Source: Candidatus Bathyarchaeota archaeon (GTDB lineage Archaea > Thermoproteota > Bathyarchaeia > Bathyarchaeales > Bathyarchaeaceae). Taken from it: a DNA stretch of 5,080 nucleotides. Positions 1 to 4,955 of the stretch are shown here, one piece after another; the first letter of the stretch is position 1; each line of letters opens with the position of its first letter. The translations under genes were made by a program, and so were the position numbers. The stretch is taken from NCBI GenBank assembly GCA_029883255.1, contig JAOUJL010000117.1, positions 1 to 5,080 of the forward strand. The letters are read 5' to 3'. The notes below the pieces were generated by a model, which was not told where the DNA came from, did no database searches, and worked only from the letters and a program-made list of their open reading frames with translations.

Positions 1-239
1 CCGCTCCAATGATTTGCCAGTGTCCCATAAATATGGAGTGTGAAATGACTGAAATCCTCGACTATGACCCTAACGAAGGAATCATAGGCAGAATCATCAA
101 ATCATATGCTGATCCACGGTGCATTATAGATGGTAAGCTCGATTGGAGGAAGGTTCATCCAATTATCTGGGCCACAGGTGGCGACTTCAATTACTACCAG
201 CTTGGGGAACGGATTATTAATGGCGCGACCGCAAGATAA
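1..239 (+). CDS. Flavin reductase-like protein, C-terminal part (5' end outside the window)
   Basis: This is the last 78 or so residues of a protein whose frame is already open at base 3 (Ala-Pro before the first Met at base 9), so the Met at base 9 is internal. The stretch APMICQCPINMECEM followed by an acidic turn, GIIGRIIKSY, DGKLDWRKVHPI and finally GGDFNYYQLGERI matches the end of the FMN-binding split-barrel flavin reductase/flavoredoxin family. There the segment around 'CPxNxEC' and the closing 'NYYxLGE' are typical. Members bind FMN and pass electrons from NAD(P)H or other donors to flavin or to partner proteins in the cytoplasm. The flavin-binding N-terminal part is not visible, so the substrate cannot be judged. 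The stop TAA (237-239) lies 15 bases before the preferred start of the PhzF-like gene, so the two are probably co-transcribed. Family assignment is fairly sure; exact function is not. Confidence 0.75.
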   Translation, partial: APMICQCPINMECEMTEILDYDPNEGIIGRIIKSYADPRCIIDGKLDWRKVHPIIWATGGDFNYYQLGERIINGATAR

Positions 240-241
240 GT

Positions 242-245
242 GGAG
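242..245 (+). promoter_or_regulatory. Ribosome-binding site that sets the PhzF-like start
   Basis: GGAG lies 9 bases before ATG 255. A GTG at 240, directly after the upstream stop TAA, would add five residues (MERRK). It has no such site in front of it and would contain this one, so ATG 255 is the better start. Confidence 0.5.
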
Positions 246-254
246 AGAAGAAAA

Positions 255-1136
255 ATGCTCAATTTTTGCATAGTGGATGTGTTTGCCGAGGAAAAATATG
301 CTGGCAACCAACTCGCAGTGATCAGAGATGCCAAAAATCTCTCAGATGTTGAGATGCAACGAATTGCCAAAGAGATGAACTATTCGGAGACAACCTTTAT
401 TCTGTCAGATGAAAAGCGGAACGGCGGATACGATGTCCGCATTTTTACTCCGGAATTAGAGTTACCCTTTGCTGGCCATCCAACACTGGGGACTGCCTAT
501 GTGATACAACATGAAATCGTGAAAGAACCTATTGACACAATAGTCCTTAATTTGAAGGTTGGGCAGATTCCGGTTACACTTGGTTATAGTGAAGGGCATG
601 TTGATACTTTGTGGATGAAGCAATTACAACCAACTTTTGGCCGAGCTTTCGATGTTGAATCGATTTCGCAGGTTTTGAGCCTCGATTCGAAGGAGTTAGA
701 CAGTAGATTTCCTATTCAAGAGGTTTCTACGGGAGGTCCTTCTATCATAGTTCCATTGAAAACCCTAGATGCCCTGAAGCGGGCTAGAATAATTAGAGAC
801 AAATACTTCAGGTTGATCAAAGATATACAGGCAAAAGCTATACTCATCTTTTGTCCCGAAACATATAATCAAGAAAATGACTTGAACGTTCGATTCTTCG
901 CTGACTACTATGGTATACCTGAGGACCCAGCCACAGGAAGTGCAAATGGTTGCCTAGCTGGATATTTAGTGAAACACCGTTATTTCAGAAAAGATCGAAT
1001 CAACATTCGGGTTGAACAGGGTTACGAAATAGGCAGGCCTTCGCTACTTCTCCTAAAAGCACAAGACAGAGAAGGGAAAATAGATGTATATGTTGGTGGA
1101 ACAGTTGCAATGACCGCTAGGGGAGAACTCATCTAG
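255..1136 (+). CDS. PhzF family isomerase/epimerase-like protein
   Basis: This is a protein of 293 residues, the normal length for the PhzF/YddE fold (two diaminopimelate-epimerase-like halves). Family motifs appear in order from ATG 255: IVDVFAEEKYAGNQLAV at the N-terminus; NYSETTFI, with Glu45 equivalent to the catalytic glutamate of PhzF; LPFAGHPTLGTAYV, with a conserved His near 75; and PEDPATGSANG, with an Asp near 224 equivalent to the second active-site acid. VEQGYEIGRPSLL and YVGGTVAMTARGEL close the protein. PhzF itself isomerises a dihydro-hydroxyanthranilate in phenazine synthesis. No other phenazine gene is visible, and most archaeal and bacterial family members have unknown substrates, so a phenazine role should not be assumed. 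The reading frame is intact and the catalytic residues are present, so it should be an active cytoplasmic enzyme. It follows the flavin reductase-like gene by 15 bases, suggesting an operon and perhaps a shared small-molecule pathway. Confidence 0.88.
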   Translation: MLNFCIVDVFAEEKYAGNQLAVIRDAKNLSDVEMQRIAKEMNYSETTFILSDEKRNGGYDVRIFTPELELPFAGHPTLGTAYVIQHEIVKEPIDTIVLNLKVGQIPVTLGYSEGHVDTLWMKQLQPTFGRAFDVESISQVLSLDSKELDSRFPIQEVSTGGPSIIVPLKTLDALKRARIIRDKYFRLIKDIQAKAILIFCPETYNQENDLNVRFFADYYGIPEDPATGSANGCLAGYLVKHRYFRKDRINIRVEQGYEIGRPSLLLLKAQDREGKIDVYVGGTVAMTARGELI

Positions 1137-1142
1137 AGGGAC

Positions 1143-1246
1143 GCGCATCTTTAGATTAACTGCGCTTTGTGAAGAGCAGAAGATGCATGCATGCAAAACA
1201 AACTCTTTTGATTCCATACTCTTCCGATTTCTTCTTTCCGTTCCTT
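1143..1246 (+). terminator. Probable terminator region after the PhzF-like gene
   Basis: A 5-bp stem (GCGCA 1143-1147 with TGCGC 1161-1165) begins seven bases after the stop. From 1204 to 1246 the strand becomes pyrimidine-rich, with TTTT, TTTCTTCTTT and TTCCTT. Archaeal RNA polymerase stops at T-rich tracts with little need for a hairpin, so the T-rich part is the likelier signal. The palindrome TGCATGCATGCA (1184-1195) lies between the two. No gene was found in this gap. Confidence 0.35.
1184..1195. repeat. Palindrome TGCATGCATGCA, copy 1
   Basis: This perfect 12-base palindrome made of TGCA units lies 48 bases after the PhzF-like stop, in a gap with no gene. The same 12 bases recur at 4737-4748, downstream of aIF5A. 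It could be a protein-binding site or a simple tetranucleotide repeat. Confidence 0.6.
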
Positions 1247-1308
1247 AAATGCAACCATACAACAAGTAACCCGTCCAAAAATTAGTACAAATCGTTCTAA
1301 AACATGGG

Positions 1309-1316
1309 ATTATAAG
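1309..1316 (+). promoter_or_regulatory. Candidate TATA box for the DUF4139-like gene
   Basis: ATTATAAG lies about 40 bases before ATG 1351. With the usual archaeal spacing the transcript would start near 1338, giving a very short leader that begins close to the GGTGAT site. The match is reasonable but short, and it rests on position and sequence alone. Confidence 0.4.
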
Positions 1317-1337
1317 GAAAGAAAAGCACATTTCCTT

Positions 1338-1343
1338 GGTGAT
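1338..1343 (+). promoter_or_regulatory. Strong ribosome-binding site (GGTGAT) that sets the start at 1351
   Basis: GGTGAT is a perfect complement to the archaeal 16S 3' end and sits 7 bases before ATG 1351. Upstream in-frame TTG (1336) and GTG (1339) overlap this site and are therefore unlikely starts. Confidence 0.7.
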
Positions 1344-1350
1344 TTTAAGA

Positions 1351-2673
1351 ATGAGATTTGGGAAGATTACGGCAAAAAGAGCGGTGCCTATCGCTTGCCT
1401 GATTATAGCTTCGTTAACGCTCACCGTATTCGCAGCCGTTATTCTAAACAATCCACGTTTCATCCGAATCTCCGAAACAGCCTCTTACGCTGACACCGTG
1501 ACCATATACCAAAACGGATACACCTTTGTAACCTATCAAAAGACCGTGGAAATCCACAACGAAACCGAACTCATCCAATTCTACTTCCCTGCAGGTGCGC
1601 TGATAGAAACCCTAAGAGTAGAAGGAATCAACATCTTAGAGATACGGTTCAGTCAAGAAACACATCCACTAGTGGAAAAAGGAGACACAATAACAGTGTA
1701 TACGGAACAAGAAACCTACACTGGAACCTTTATCAGTTGGGATCAATGGCTTCTTCTACAAATCGACAACAAAACAGTGCAAATCCCACCCGAAAGAATC
1801 ACAGCAATAGAACTCAACAAAGTCGTTGAAATTCAAGGTCCACAAACGCTGGTAGAAGTCTTAACCGATGCTACCCTAGGCGAGTATACCATTGATGTTT
1901 CCTATCTGATCAGAGGTCCCATATGGAGACCCGTATACTATCTCGACTTGGTTACGTCGAACTTGGAATGCTGGGCAGTCATAGAAAACGTGGAAAACTG
2001 GGACAACGTAACCCTCACAGTTGTATCAGGAGGACCACACGTAGTCTACCGTGGCTCAATTCCAGAAGCCTTTGCCTACGGAAATGTGTACGCTCTTGAG
2101 TCAATGTCTGCCAATCAAGAATGGGTTCCCACACAACTAGACGAATACCATGAATACACCCTCGGCAGGAAAATCATGTTCCAGAAAGGAACGACGACGA
2201 AACTACCCCTCTTCGAGGGCACGGTGAAACTGCGCCAAGAATACTTCTGGTCTGGAGGAGAAGTAGTAAACCGATATCATATCAACAACACACTCTCAGA
2301 GCCGCTGGCCACAGGAATCATCGAAATCTACAGAGACAACGTTTGGGTAGGAGAAGACCAGCTGAAATACACCCCTGTGAAAGGCGAAAGCACAATCATC
2401 GTCAATTACGCATACGACATTAAAGTCAAAGTCGAAACCCTAAAGGAAATCCATGGATCCAGCCGCGACATAATCGGTAAACAGATCACAATTCGAAACT
2501 TCAAAGATTCAAACATCGTCATCGCTATTCAGCAGAGCCTGGCTTATCGCTGCAACCTTCTGTCATCAAATCCGAAGCCAACGGTGAAAGGTAACACACT
2601 CACATGGACCATCGAATTAGATGACAGCGAAACCGCTACCATATACTATGAATACGAGAGCTTGTATTACTGA
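1351..2673 (+). CDS. DUF4139 domain protein, membrane-anchored with its bulk outside the cell
   Basis: This is a protein of 440 residues of unknown function. Residues about 11-32 (AVPIACLIIASLTLTVFAAVIL), preceded by Arg/Lys, form one hydrophobic segment. It would act as an uncleaved anchor or signal peptide, leaving the rest outside. No cysteine lipobox is visible. The outer part is rich in beta-forming residues and contains possible N-glycosylation sites (NET, NKT, NVT, NNT). Landmarks of the DUF4139 family are present: GPIWRPVYYLDL (about 189-200), ENVENWDNVTLTVVSGGP (about 212-229), and a C-terminal half with GIIEIYRDNVWVGED, IIGKQITIRNFKDSN and a final LTWTIELDDSETATIYYEY. The YQNGYTFV stretch near the N-terminus resembles the start of the companion N-terminal domain, but the long coiled coil seen in many bacterial relatives is missing. 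Family members have been called mucoidy-inhibitor-like; no reaction is known. It stands alone, with its own promoter and a convergent neighbour. Confidence 0.72.
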   Translation: MRFGKITAKRAVPIACLIIASLTLTVFAAVILNNPRFIRISETASYADTVTIYQNGYTFVTYQKTVEIHNETELIQFYFPAGALIETLRVEGINILEIRFSQETHPLVEKGDTITVYTEQETYTGTFISWDQWLLLQIDNKTVQIPPERITAIELNKVVEIQGPQTLVEVLTDATLGEYTIDVSYLIRGPIWRPVYYLDLVTSNLECWAVIENVENWDNVTLTVVSGGPHVVYRGSIPEAFAYGNVYALESMSANQEWVPTQLDEYHEYTLGRKIMFQKGTTTKLPLFEGTVKLRQEYFWSGGEVVNRYHINNTLSEPLATGIIEIYRDNVWVGEDQLKYTPVKGESTIIVNYAYDIKVKVETLKEIHGSSRDIIGKQITIRNFKDSNIVIAIQQSLAYRCNLLSSNPKPTVKGNTLTWTIELDDSETATIYYEYESLYY

Positions 2674-2706
2674 CCAAGGCGCGCATCAAAAACTCCGCCT
2701 CTTTCC
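2674..2706. terminator. Shared convergent gap with a stem-loop, likely two-way terminator
   Basis: Only 33 bases separate the ends of the DUF4139-like gene (+) and nob1 (-). AGGCG (2677-2681) pairs with CGCCT (2696-2700). On the + strand the stem is followed by a pyrimidine stretch (CTTTCCCTATTTTC). On the - strand a T5 run (complement of 2688-2692) lies in the loop, shortly after the nob1 stop. It could serve both genes. Confidence 0.4.
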
Positions 2707-3240
2707 CTATTTTCTTACAGGCTTTCTTGTCAAAGGCCTTCTCTTAACCTCAGTGCCACACACCTGACAATGTTTATGTTTATAGTCCGAAGGATATTTC
2801 CGATGACACGCGGGGCAATATTTAATCCAGTATAAGCGGTACCGTATTCCAAAAGTCATGAGAGAGGCAAACTCTACTCCCACCAGATTAGCCACGTTCT
2901 GAATAGAATAGTCATCCGTTACAATCCGCGGATCATAACCCTCATCCTTCAATTCGAGAGCCAGAGCCAAAACCTGCCTATCCGCCTTAGAAAGGAGCAC
3001 ATCTCCAACCTTTTTAGAAGCTTCTTCAACCTTTTCTAGGAAAGACATGCTCGGTGCCCTAACTCTCAACCTCCCACCTTCCACTGCGGTGTTAAACCGC
3101 ACCGAAGGCATCGAGTTTGCAAAGAGTTCTTTTCCCACCTTAGGAACCGAATATTGTCTATCATCAACTGAAAGAGGATCAAAGCCTGCTATAAATGCAG
3201 AAGCATCTAAGACGAGGACTTTCCTATTAGTCGTCGTCAG
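2707..3240 (-). CDS. nob1: Nob1, rRNA maturation endonuclease (PIN domain plus zinc ribbon), probable CTG start
   Basis: Nob1 cuts at the 3' end of pre-16S rRNA during small-subunit maturation in the cytoplasm. From CTG 3240 the protein has 177 residues, close to archaeal Nob1 lengths. The N-terminal PIN domain shows RKVLVLDASAFIAGFDPL with the first catalytic Asp (12), KVGKEL with Glu38, KADRQVLALALEL with Asp87, and VTDDYSIQN with Asp109/110, the expected acidic metal-binding set. The C-terminal zinc ribbon has YCPAC and CQVC (Cys142, 145, 158, 161), then a basic tail (KRRPLTRKPVRK). The first standard start in this frame is GTG 3138, which would remove Asp12 and the first beta strand, so it cannot be right. 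An in-frame TGA at 3255-3253 bounds the frame upstream, leaving CTG 3240 as the best candidate, six bases behind GGGGG. The CTGA overlap with the NAD kinase stop suggests translational coupling. Function is confident; the start is inferred. Confidence 0.88.
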   Translation of the reverse strand: MTTTNRKVLVLDASAFIAGFDPLSVDDRQYSVPKVGKELFANSMPSVRFNTAVEGGRLRVRAPSMSFLEKVEEASKKVGDVLLSKADRQVLALALELKDEGYDPRIVTDDYSIQNVANLVGVEFASLMTFGIRYRLYWIKYCPACHRKYPSDYKHKHCQVCGTEVKRRPLTRKPVRK

Positions 3241-4112
3241 GGCCTTCCCCCTTCAGAGAAAAGAAGCCTACCTTTCAAACGATGATAAAAATTGCCTTCA
3301 AACCGAACGAAAGAGGACGCGTATTCTGACTTTTTAATCGTAATGCGTGGATTCTTCGGTTCCATGTTAATTTGATAATCTCCGTCTATCACCACAACCG
3401 CTCTTTTAGGTTTAAGAAGCTCGATGCTGACTGTGGATTTCGCAGAAAAAACTATGGGATGAAAAACGGTAAGCGGGCAAATGGGGGTCAAAACGAAAGC
3501 GTCAACTTCCGGGTCAAGCACTGGGCCACCTCCAGACAATGAATATCCTGTTGAGCCAGCCTGAGACGCAACCACTATTCCGTCAGCTCGGCACTCTGCC
3601 ACCGCCTGATCATCCTTCCATATTCTAGTGTACAAAAGCTTGGCTGGTGTGTGAGACGTGATGAAAACCTCATTCAAACCGTCGGGCAGTCGGGTGTCTG
3701 CAATAGAAGATGCGAGCTTCATGTAACGTTCAACCATGAATTTCCCTTGTAAACATCTGTCCAAGGCCTCTAACCCTTCTTTGGGATTGACTTCTGCTAA
3801 GAAGCCTCGCACACCCATATTGATGGCGAGAATGGGCGGCTCAGGCTTAGGAATCCGAAGGCATGTCCTCAGGATGGTGCCGTCGCCGCCTATTGTGACG
3901 ATTAGATCAGCCTTCATTTTTTTCAGTGGCAAAGCGGCTTTGGTCTTGTTGATATGCTTTGCTAGTTTTGGCTCAAGAAATATAGACAGTCCTTTTGCTT
4001 CAAGGTGAGTTACTAGTTTTGTTGCAAATTTTAACGCGGCTTTACGGTCAACGCGTGCAACTAAGCCCACGGCATTAAACAGTTCTATTTCCTCCAACGC
4101 AACAACTAACAT
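3237..4112 (-). CDS. nadK: NAD kinase (ATP/polyphosphate-dependent NAD+ phosphorylation to NADP+)
   Basis: This cytoplasmic enzyme makes NADP+ from NAD+. It has 291 residues if started at ATG 4112, a normal size. The family motifs are all present in order: ADLIVTIGGDGTILR with GGDG at 75-78, the phosphate-donor/active-site loop; NMGVRGFLAEV; LNEVFI with the conserved Asn-Glu at 147-148; RADGIVVASQAGSTGYSLSGGGP (in two parts, about 175-197), the NAD-binding glycine-rich segment where AGSTGYS replaces the commoner TGSTxYS; and VIDGDYQ near 242-247. The start is uncertain. ATG 4112 has no Shine-Dalgarno site, while a perfect GGAGG at 4095-4091 lies 8 bases before an in-frame CTG at 4082. A third option is GTG 4070, giving MGLVARVDRK, close to usual family N-termini. 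The gene is divergent from aIF5A and overlaps nob1 by 4 bases (or ends 3 bases inside it), so the pair should be one operon. Confidence 0.93.
   Translation of the reverse strand: MLVVALEEIELFNAVGLVARVDRKAALKFATKLVTHLEAKGLSIFLEPKLAKHINKTKAALPLKKMKADLIVTIGGDGTILRTCLRIPKPEPPILAINMGVRGFLAEVNPKEGLEALDRCLQGKFMVERYMKLASSIADTRLPDGLNEVFITSHTPAKLLYTRIWKDDQAVAECRADGIVVASQAGSTGYSLSGGGPVLDPEVDAFVLTPICPLTVFHPIVFSAKSTVSIELLKPKRAVVVIDGDYQINMEPKNPRITIKKSEYASSFVRFEGNFYHRLKGRLLFSEGGRP
3247..3251 (-). promoter_or_regulatory. Putative ribosome-binding site for nob1
   Basis: On the minus strand GGGGG sits inside the last codons of NAD kinase, six bases before CTG 3240. It can pair with the CCUCC core through one G-U pair. 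It supports CTG 3240 as the nob1 start but is not a perfect site. Confidence 0.35.
4091..4095 (-). promoter_or_regulatory. GGAGG site inside the NAD kinase frame that may mark its real start
   Basis: A perfect GGAGG on the minus strand lies eight bases before the in-frame codon CTG at 4082-4080. The ATG at 4112 lies upstream of it and has no such site. Being inside the longest frame it may be chance, but spacing and sequence are ideal. Confidence 0.35.
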
Positions 4113-4126
4113 TTACTGCTTAAACC

Positions 4127-4135
4127 AAATATAAG
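4127..4135 (-). promoter_or_regulatory. Candidate TATA box for the nadK-nob1 operon
   Basis: The minus strand reads CTTATATTT here, a good archaeal TATA element. Transcription would begin about 25 bases on, near 4105, which is inside the frame that starts at ATG 4112. That again argues for a later start codon. A second A/T-rich box (TTTTAATAG, complement of 4153-4161) would instead give a start near 4131 and keep ATG 4112. Confidence 0.45.
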
Positions 4136-4207
4136 AGAATGCCGAAAACTAACTATTAAAATGGTTAATTCACCCGTTAATTCATAACGTTACAGCGATA
4201 CCTTAAA

Positions 4208-4215
4208 TTATAAAT
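4208..4215 (+). promoter_or_regulatory. TATA box for the aIF5A gene
   Basis: TTATAAAT, within CCTTAAATTATAAATC, is centred about 43 bases before GTG 4255. A transcript start near 4237 would give a leader of about 18 bases that includes the GAGGTGA site. The element is A/T-symmetrical and could also work towards nadK. Confidence 0.6.
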
Positions 4216-4240
4216 CACGTTGTAAGGATTGCTGTGTGAC

Positions 4241-4247
4241 GAGGTGA
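4241..4247 (+). promoter_or_regulatory. Ribosome-binding site of aIF5A
   Basis: GAGGTGA is a seven-base perfect complement to the archaeal 16S 3' end. It lies 7 bases before GTG 4255 and fixes that GTG as the start rather than the Met at codon 5. Confidence 0.85.
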
Positions 4248-4254
4248 AAGAAAA

Positions 4255-4650
4255 GTGAGCAAGCCCATGGAAGTAGGAGCCTTGAGAACTGGTAGTTACG
4301 TAATCATTGACGGAGAACCATGTCGCATTGTCAGTTTAACAAAGTCAAAGCCGGGGAAACACGGCTCTGCAAAGGCGAGAATCGTAGCTATAGGCACGTT
4401 TGATGGAGCAAAAAGAACGTTTGTCAAGCCGGTTAGTGCACAAGCTGAAGTGCCTCTCATCGAGAAAAAGGGGGGTCAAGTTGTTGCGATATTGCCATCG
4501 GCTGTTCAGGTGATGGACCTAGAAACATATGAAATATTTGAAGCCCCCTTGCCTGAAGAGAAAGGATTAAAGTCAAAGCTTGCCTCCGGTGTTGAAGTTG
4601 AATACTGGCGCATTTTGGGCAGAACGAAAATAACGCGGACGAAAGGTTAA
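4255..4650 (+). CDS. Translation factor aIF5A (hypusine-containing IF-5A)
   Basis: aIF5A (archaeal/eukaryotic eIF5A, relative of bacterial EF-P) binds the ribosomal E site and helps peptide-bond formation at difficult sequences and termination. The protein has 131 residues, the usual archaeal length. Domain I (about 1-70) carries the loop SKPGKHGSAKARI, in which Lys35 is the residue converted to hypusine by deoxyhypusine synthase and later steps. IGTFDGAKRTFVKPVSAQAEVP follows. Domain II (about 72-131) is the OB-fold with VVAILPSAVQVMDLETYEIFEAPLP and a closing VEYWRILGRTKITRTKG. The frame is intact and starts at GTG with a strong ribosome-binding site. It is divergent from nadK-nob1. On the same strand, 254 bases further on, lies a two-peptide unit made of runs of acidic and basic codons, the kind of sequence that can slow ribosomes. 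Confidence 0.95.
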   Translation: MSKPMEVGALRTGSYVIIDGEPCRIVSLTKSKPGKHGSAKARIVAIGTFDGAKRTFVKPVSAQAEVPLIEKKGGQVVAILPSAVQVMDLETYEIFEAPLPEEKGLKSKLASGVEVEYWRILGRTKITRTKG

Positions 4651-4706
4651 CCAGTTCAGTTCATTTTCGCAATTCACTCAACTTTGAATACATGACTCTG
4701 TGGTTA

Positions 4707-4736
4707 CCTTTTGCTCTATGTTGTTCCACTTTTTCC
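4707..4736 (+). terminator. T-rich stretch, likely aIF5A terminator
   Basis: CCTTTTGCTCTATG, then a TTTTT run at 4730-4734, follow the aIF5A stop by 57-84 bases. T-rich tracts are the usual archaeal stop signal. A further T6 run (4827-4832) could be a second one. The 254-base gap 4651-4904 holds no other gene that I can support. Confidence 0.35.
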
Positions 4737-4750
4737 TGCATGCATGCATG
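4737..4750. repeat. TGCATGCATGCATG repeat, copy 2 of the palindrome
   Basis: Three and a half TGCA units lie directly after the T-rich stretch downstream of aIF5A. They contain the same 12-base palindrome as 1184-1195. About 108 bases further on is the TATA box of the micro-peptide unit, so a distant regulatory site is possible but not shown. Confidence 0.6.
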
Positions 4751-4857
4751 TTCGCTTACATAGTGAAAAATTGTATGCAAGGCAAAAACTGTAGACCAAA
4801 CAAGCCATATTTTCGTTAGGAAAGGATTTTTTATTCATATTTCTTTGAACGAAATGC

Positions 4858-4864
4858 ATATATA
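4858..4864 (+). promoter_or_regulatory. TATA box of the two-micropeptide unit
   Basis: ATATATA, preceded by the purine-rich CGAAATGC, is the most regular TATA element in the window. Counting about 26 bases from its centre puts the transcript start near 4887. That leaves a leader of about 18 bases containing the GAGGGA site and ending at ATG 4905. The same geometry is seen for aIF5A. Confidence 0.6.
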
Positions 4865-4891
4865 CGCCTTGCTGTGCCTTAAGGAATTTTT

Positions 4892-4897
4892 GAGGGA
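4892..4897 (+). promoter_or_regulatory. Ribosome-binding site of the acidic micropeptide
   Basis: GAGGGA lies seven bases before ATG 4905, the same spacing as for aIF5A. It can pair with the 16S 3' end through GAGG plus a G-U pair. Confidence 0.5.
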
Positions 4898-4904
4898 CTA
4901 GGAT

Positions 4905-4952
4905 ATGGAAGAAGATGAAGACTGGGAAGAAGAAGACGAAGAAGAAGAGTGA
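4905..4952 (+). CDS. Acidic micropeptide or leader peptide, 15 residues
   Basis: The frame reads MEEDEDWEEEDEEEE and stops at TGA. Thirteen of the 15 residues are Glu or Asp and the only other internal residue is Trp7. I do not recognise it. Support for its being real is the promoter, ribosome-binding site and ATG in normal spacing just upstream. In addition, pyrimidines in this otherwise purine-rich stretch sit at third codon positions (GAT, GAC, GAC), where they keep the acid, apart from TGG. A stop TAA follows the TGA in the same frame, then the ATG of the basic micropeptide, so the two should be translated from one transcript, the second perhaps by re-initiation. It could be a true microprotein, a leader whose acidic nascent chain destabilises ribosomes, or chance translation of a GA-rich tract. 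A different frame from ATG 4915 would give a short lysine-rich peptide, which I consider less likely. Confidence 0.5.
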   Translation: MEEDEDWEEEDEEEE

Positions 4953-4955
4953 TAA

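Noticed and set aside
102..311. Minus-strand frame opposite the flavin reductase end and PhzF start
   Set aside because: It is antisense to two recognisable proteins and has no supporting signals.
1245..1463. Minus-strand frame of 72 codons before and across the DUF4139-like start
   Set aside because: It covers the promoter and membrane-anchor codons of the plus-strand gene, and its sequence shows no family features.
3047..3337. Plus-strand frame of 96 codons opposite nob1 and the end of nadK
   Set aside because: It overlaps two genes with clear catalytic motifs on the minus strand, and its own translation resembles no family.
3736..4008. Plus-strand frame of 90 codons opposite nadK
   Set aside because: It is a shadow of the conserved NAD kinase coding sequence, with no promoter or ribosome-binding site of its own.
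4754..4783. Stem CTTACATA/TATGCAAG with an 11-base loop after aIF5A
   Set aside because: It is A/T-rich with one mismatch, no following T-run and no link to a start codon. A chance occurrence is likely.
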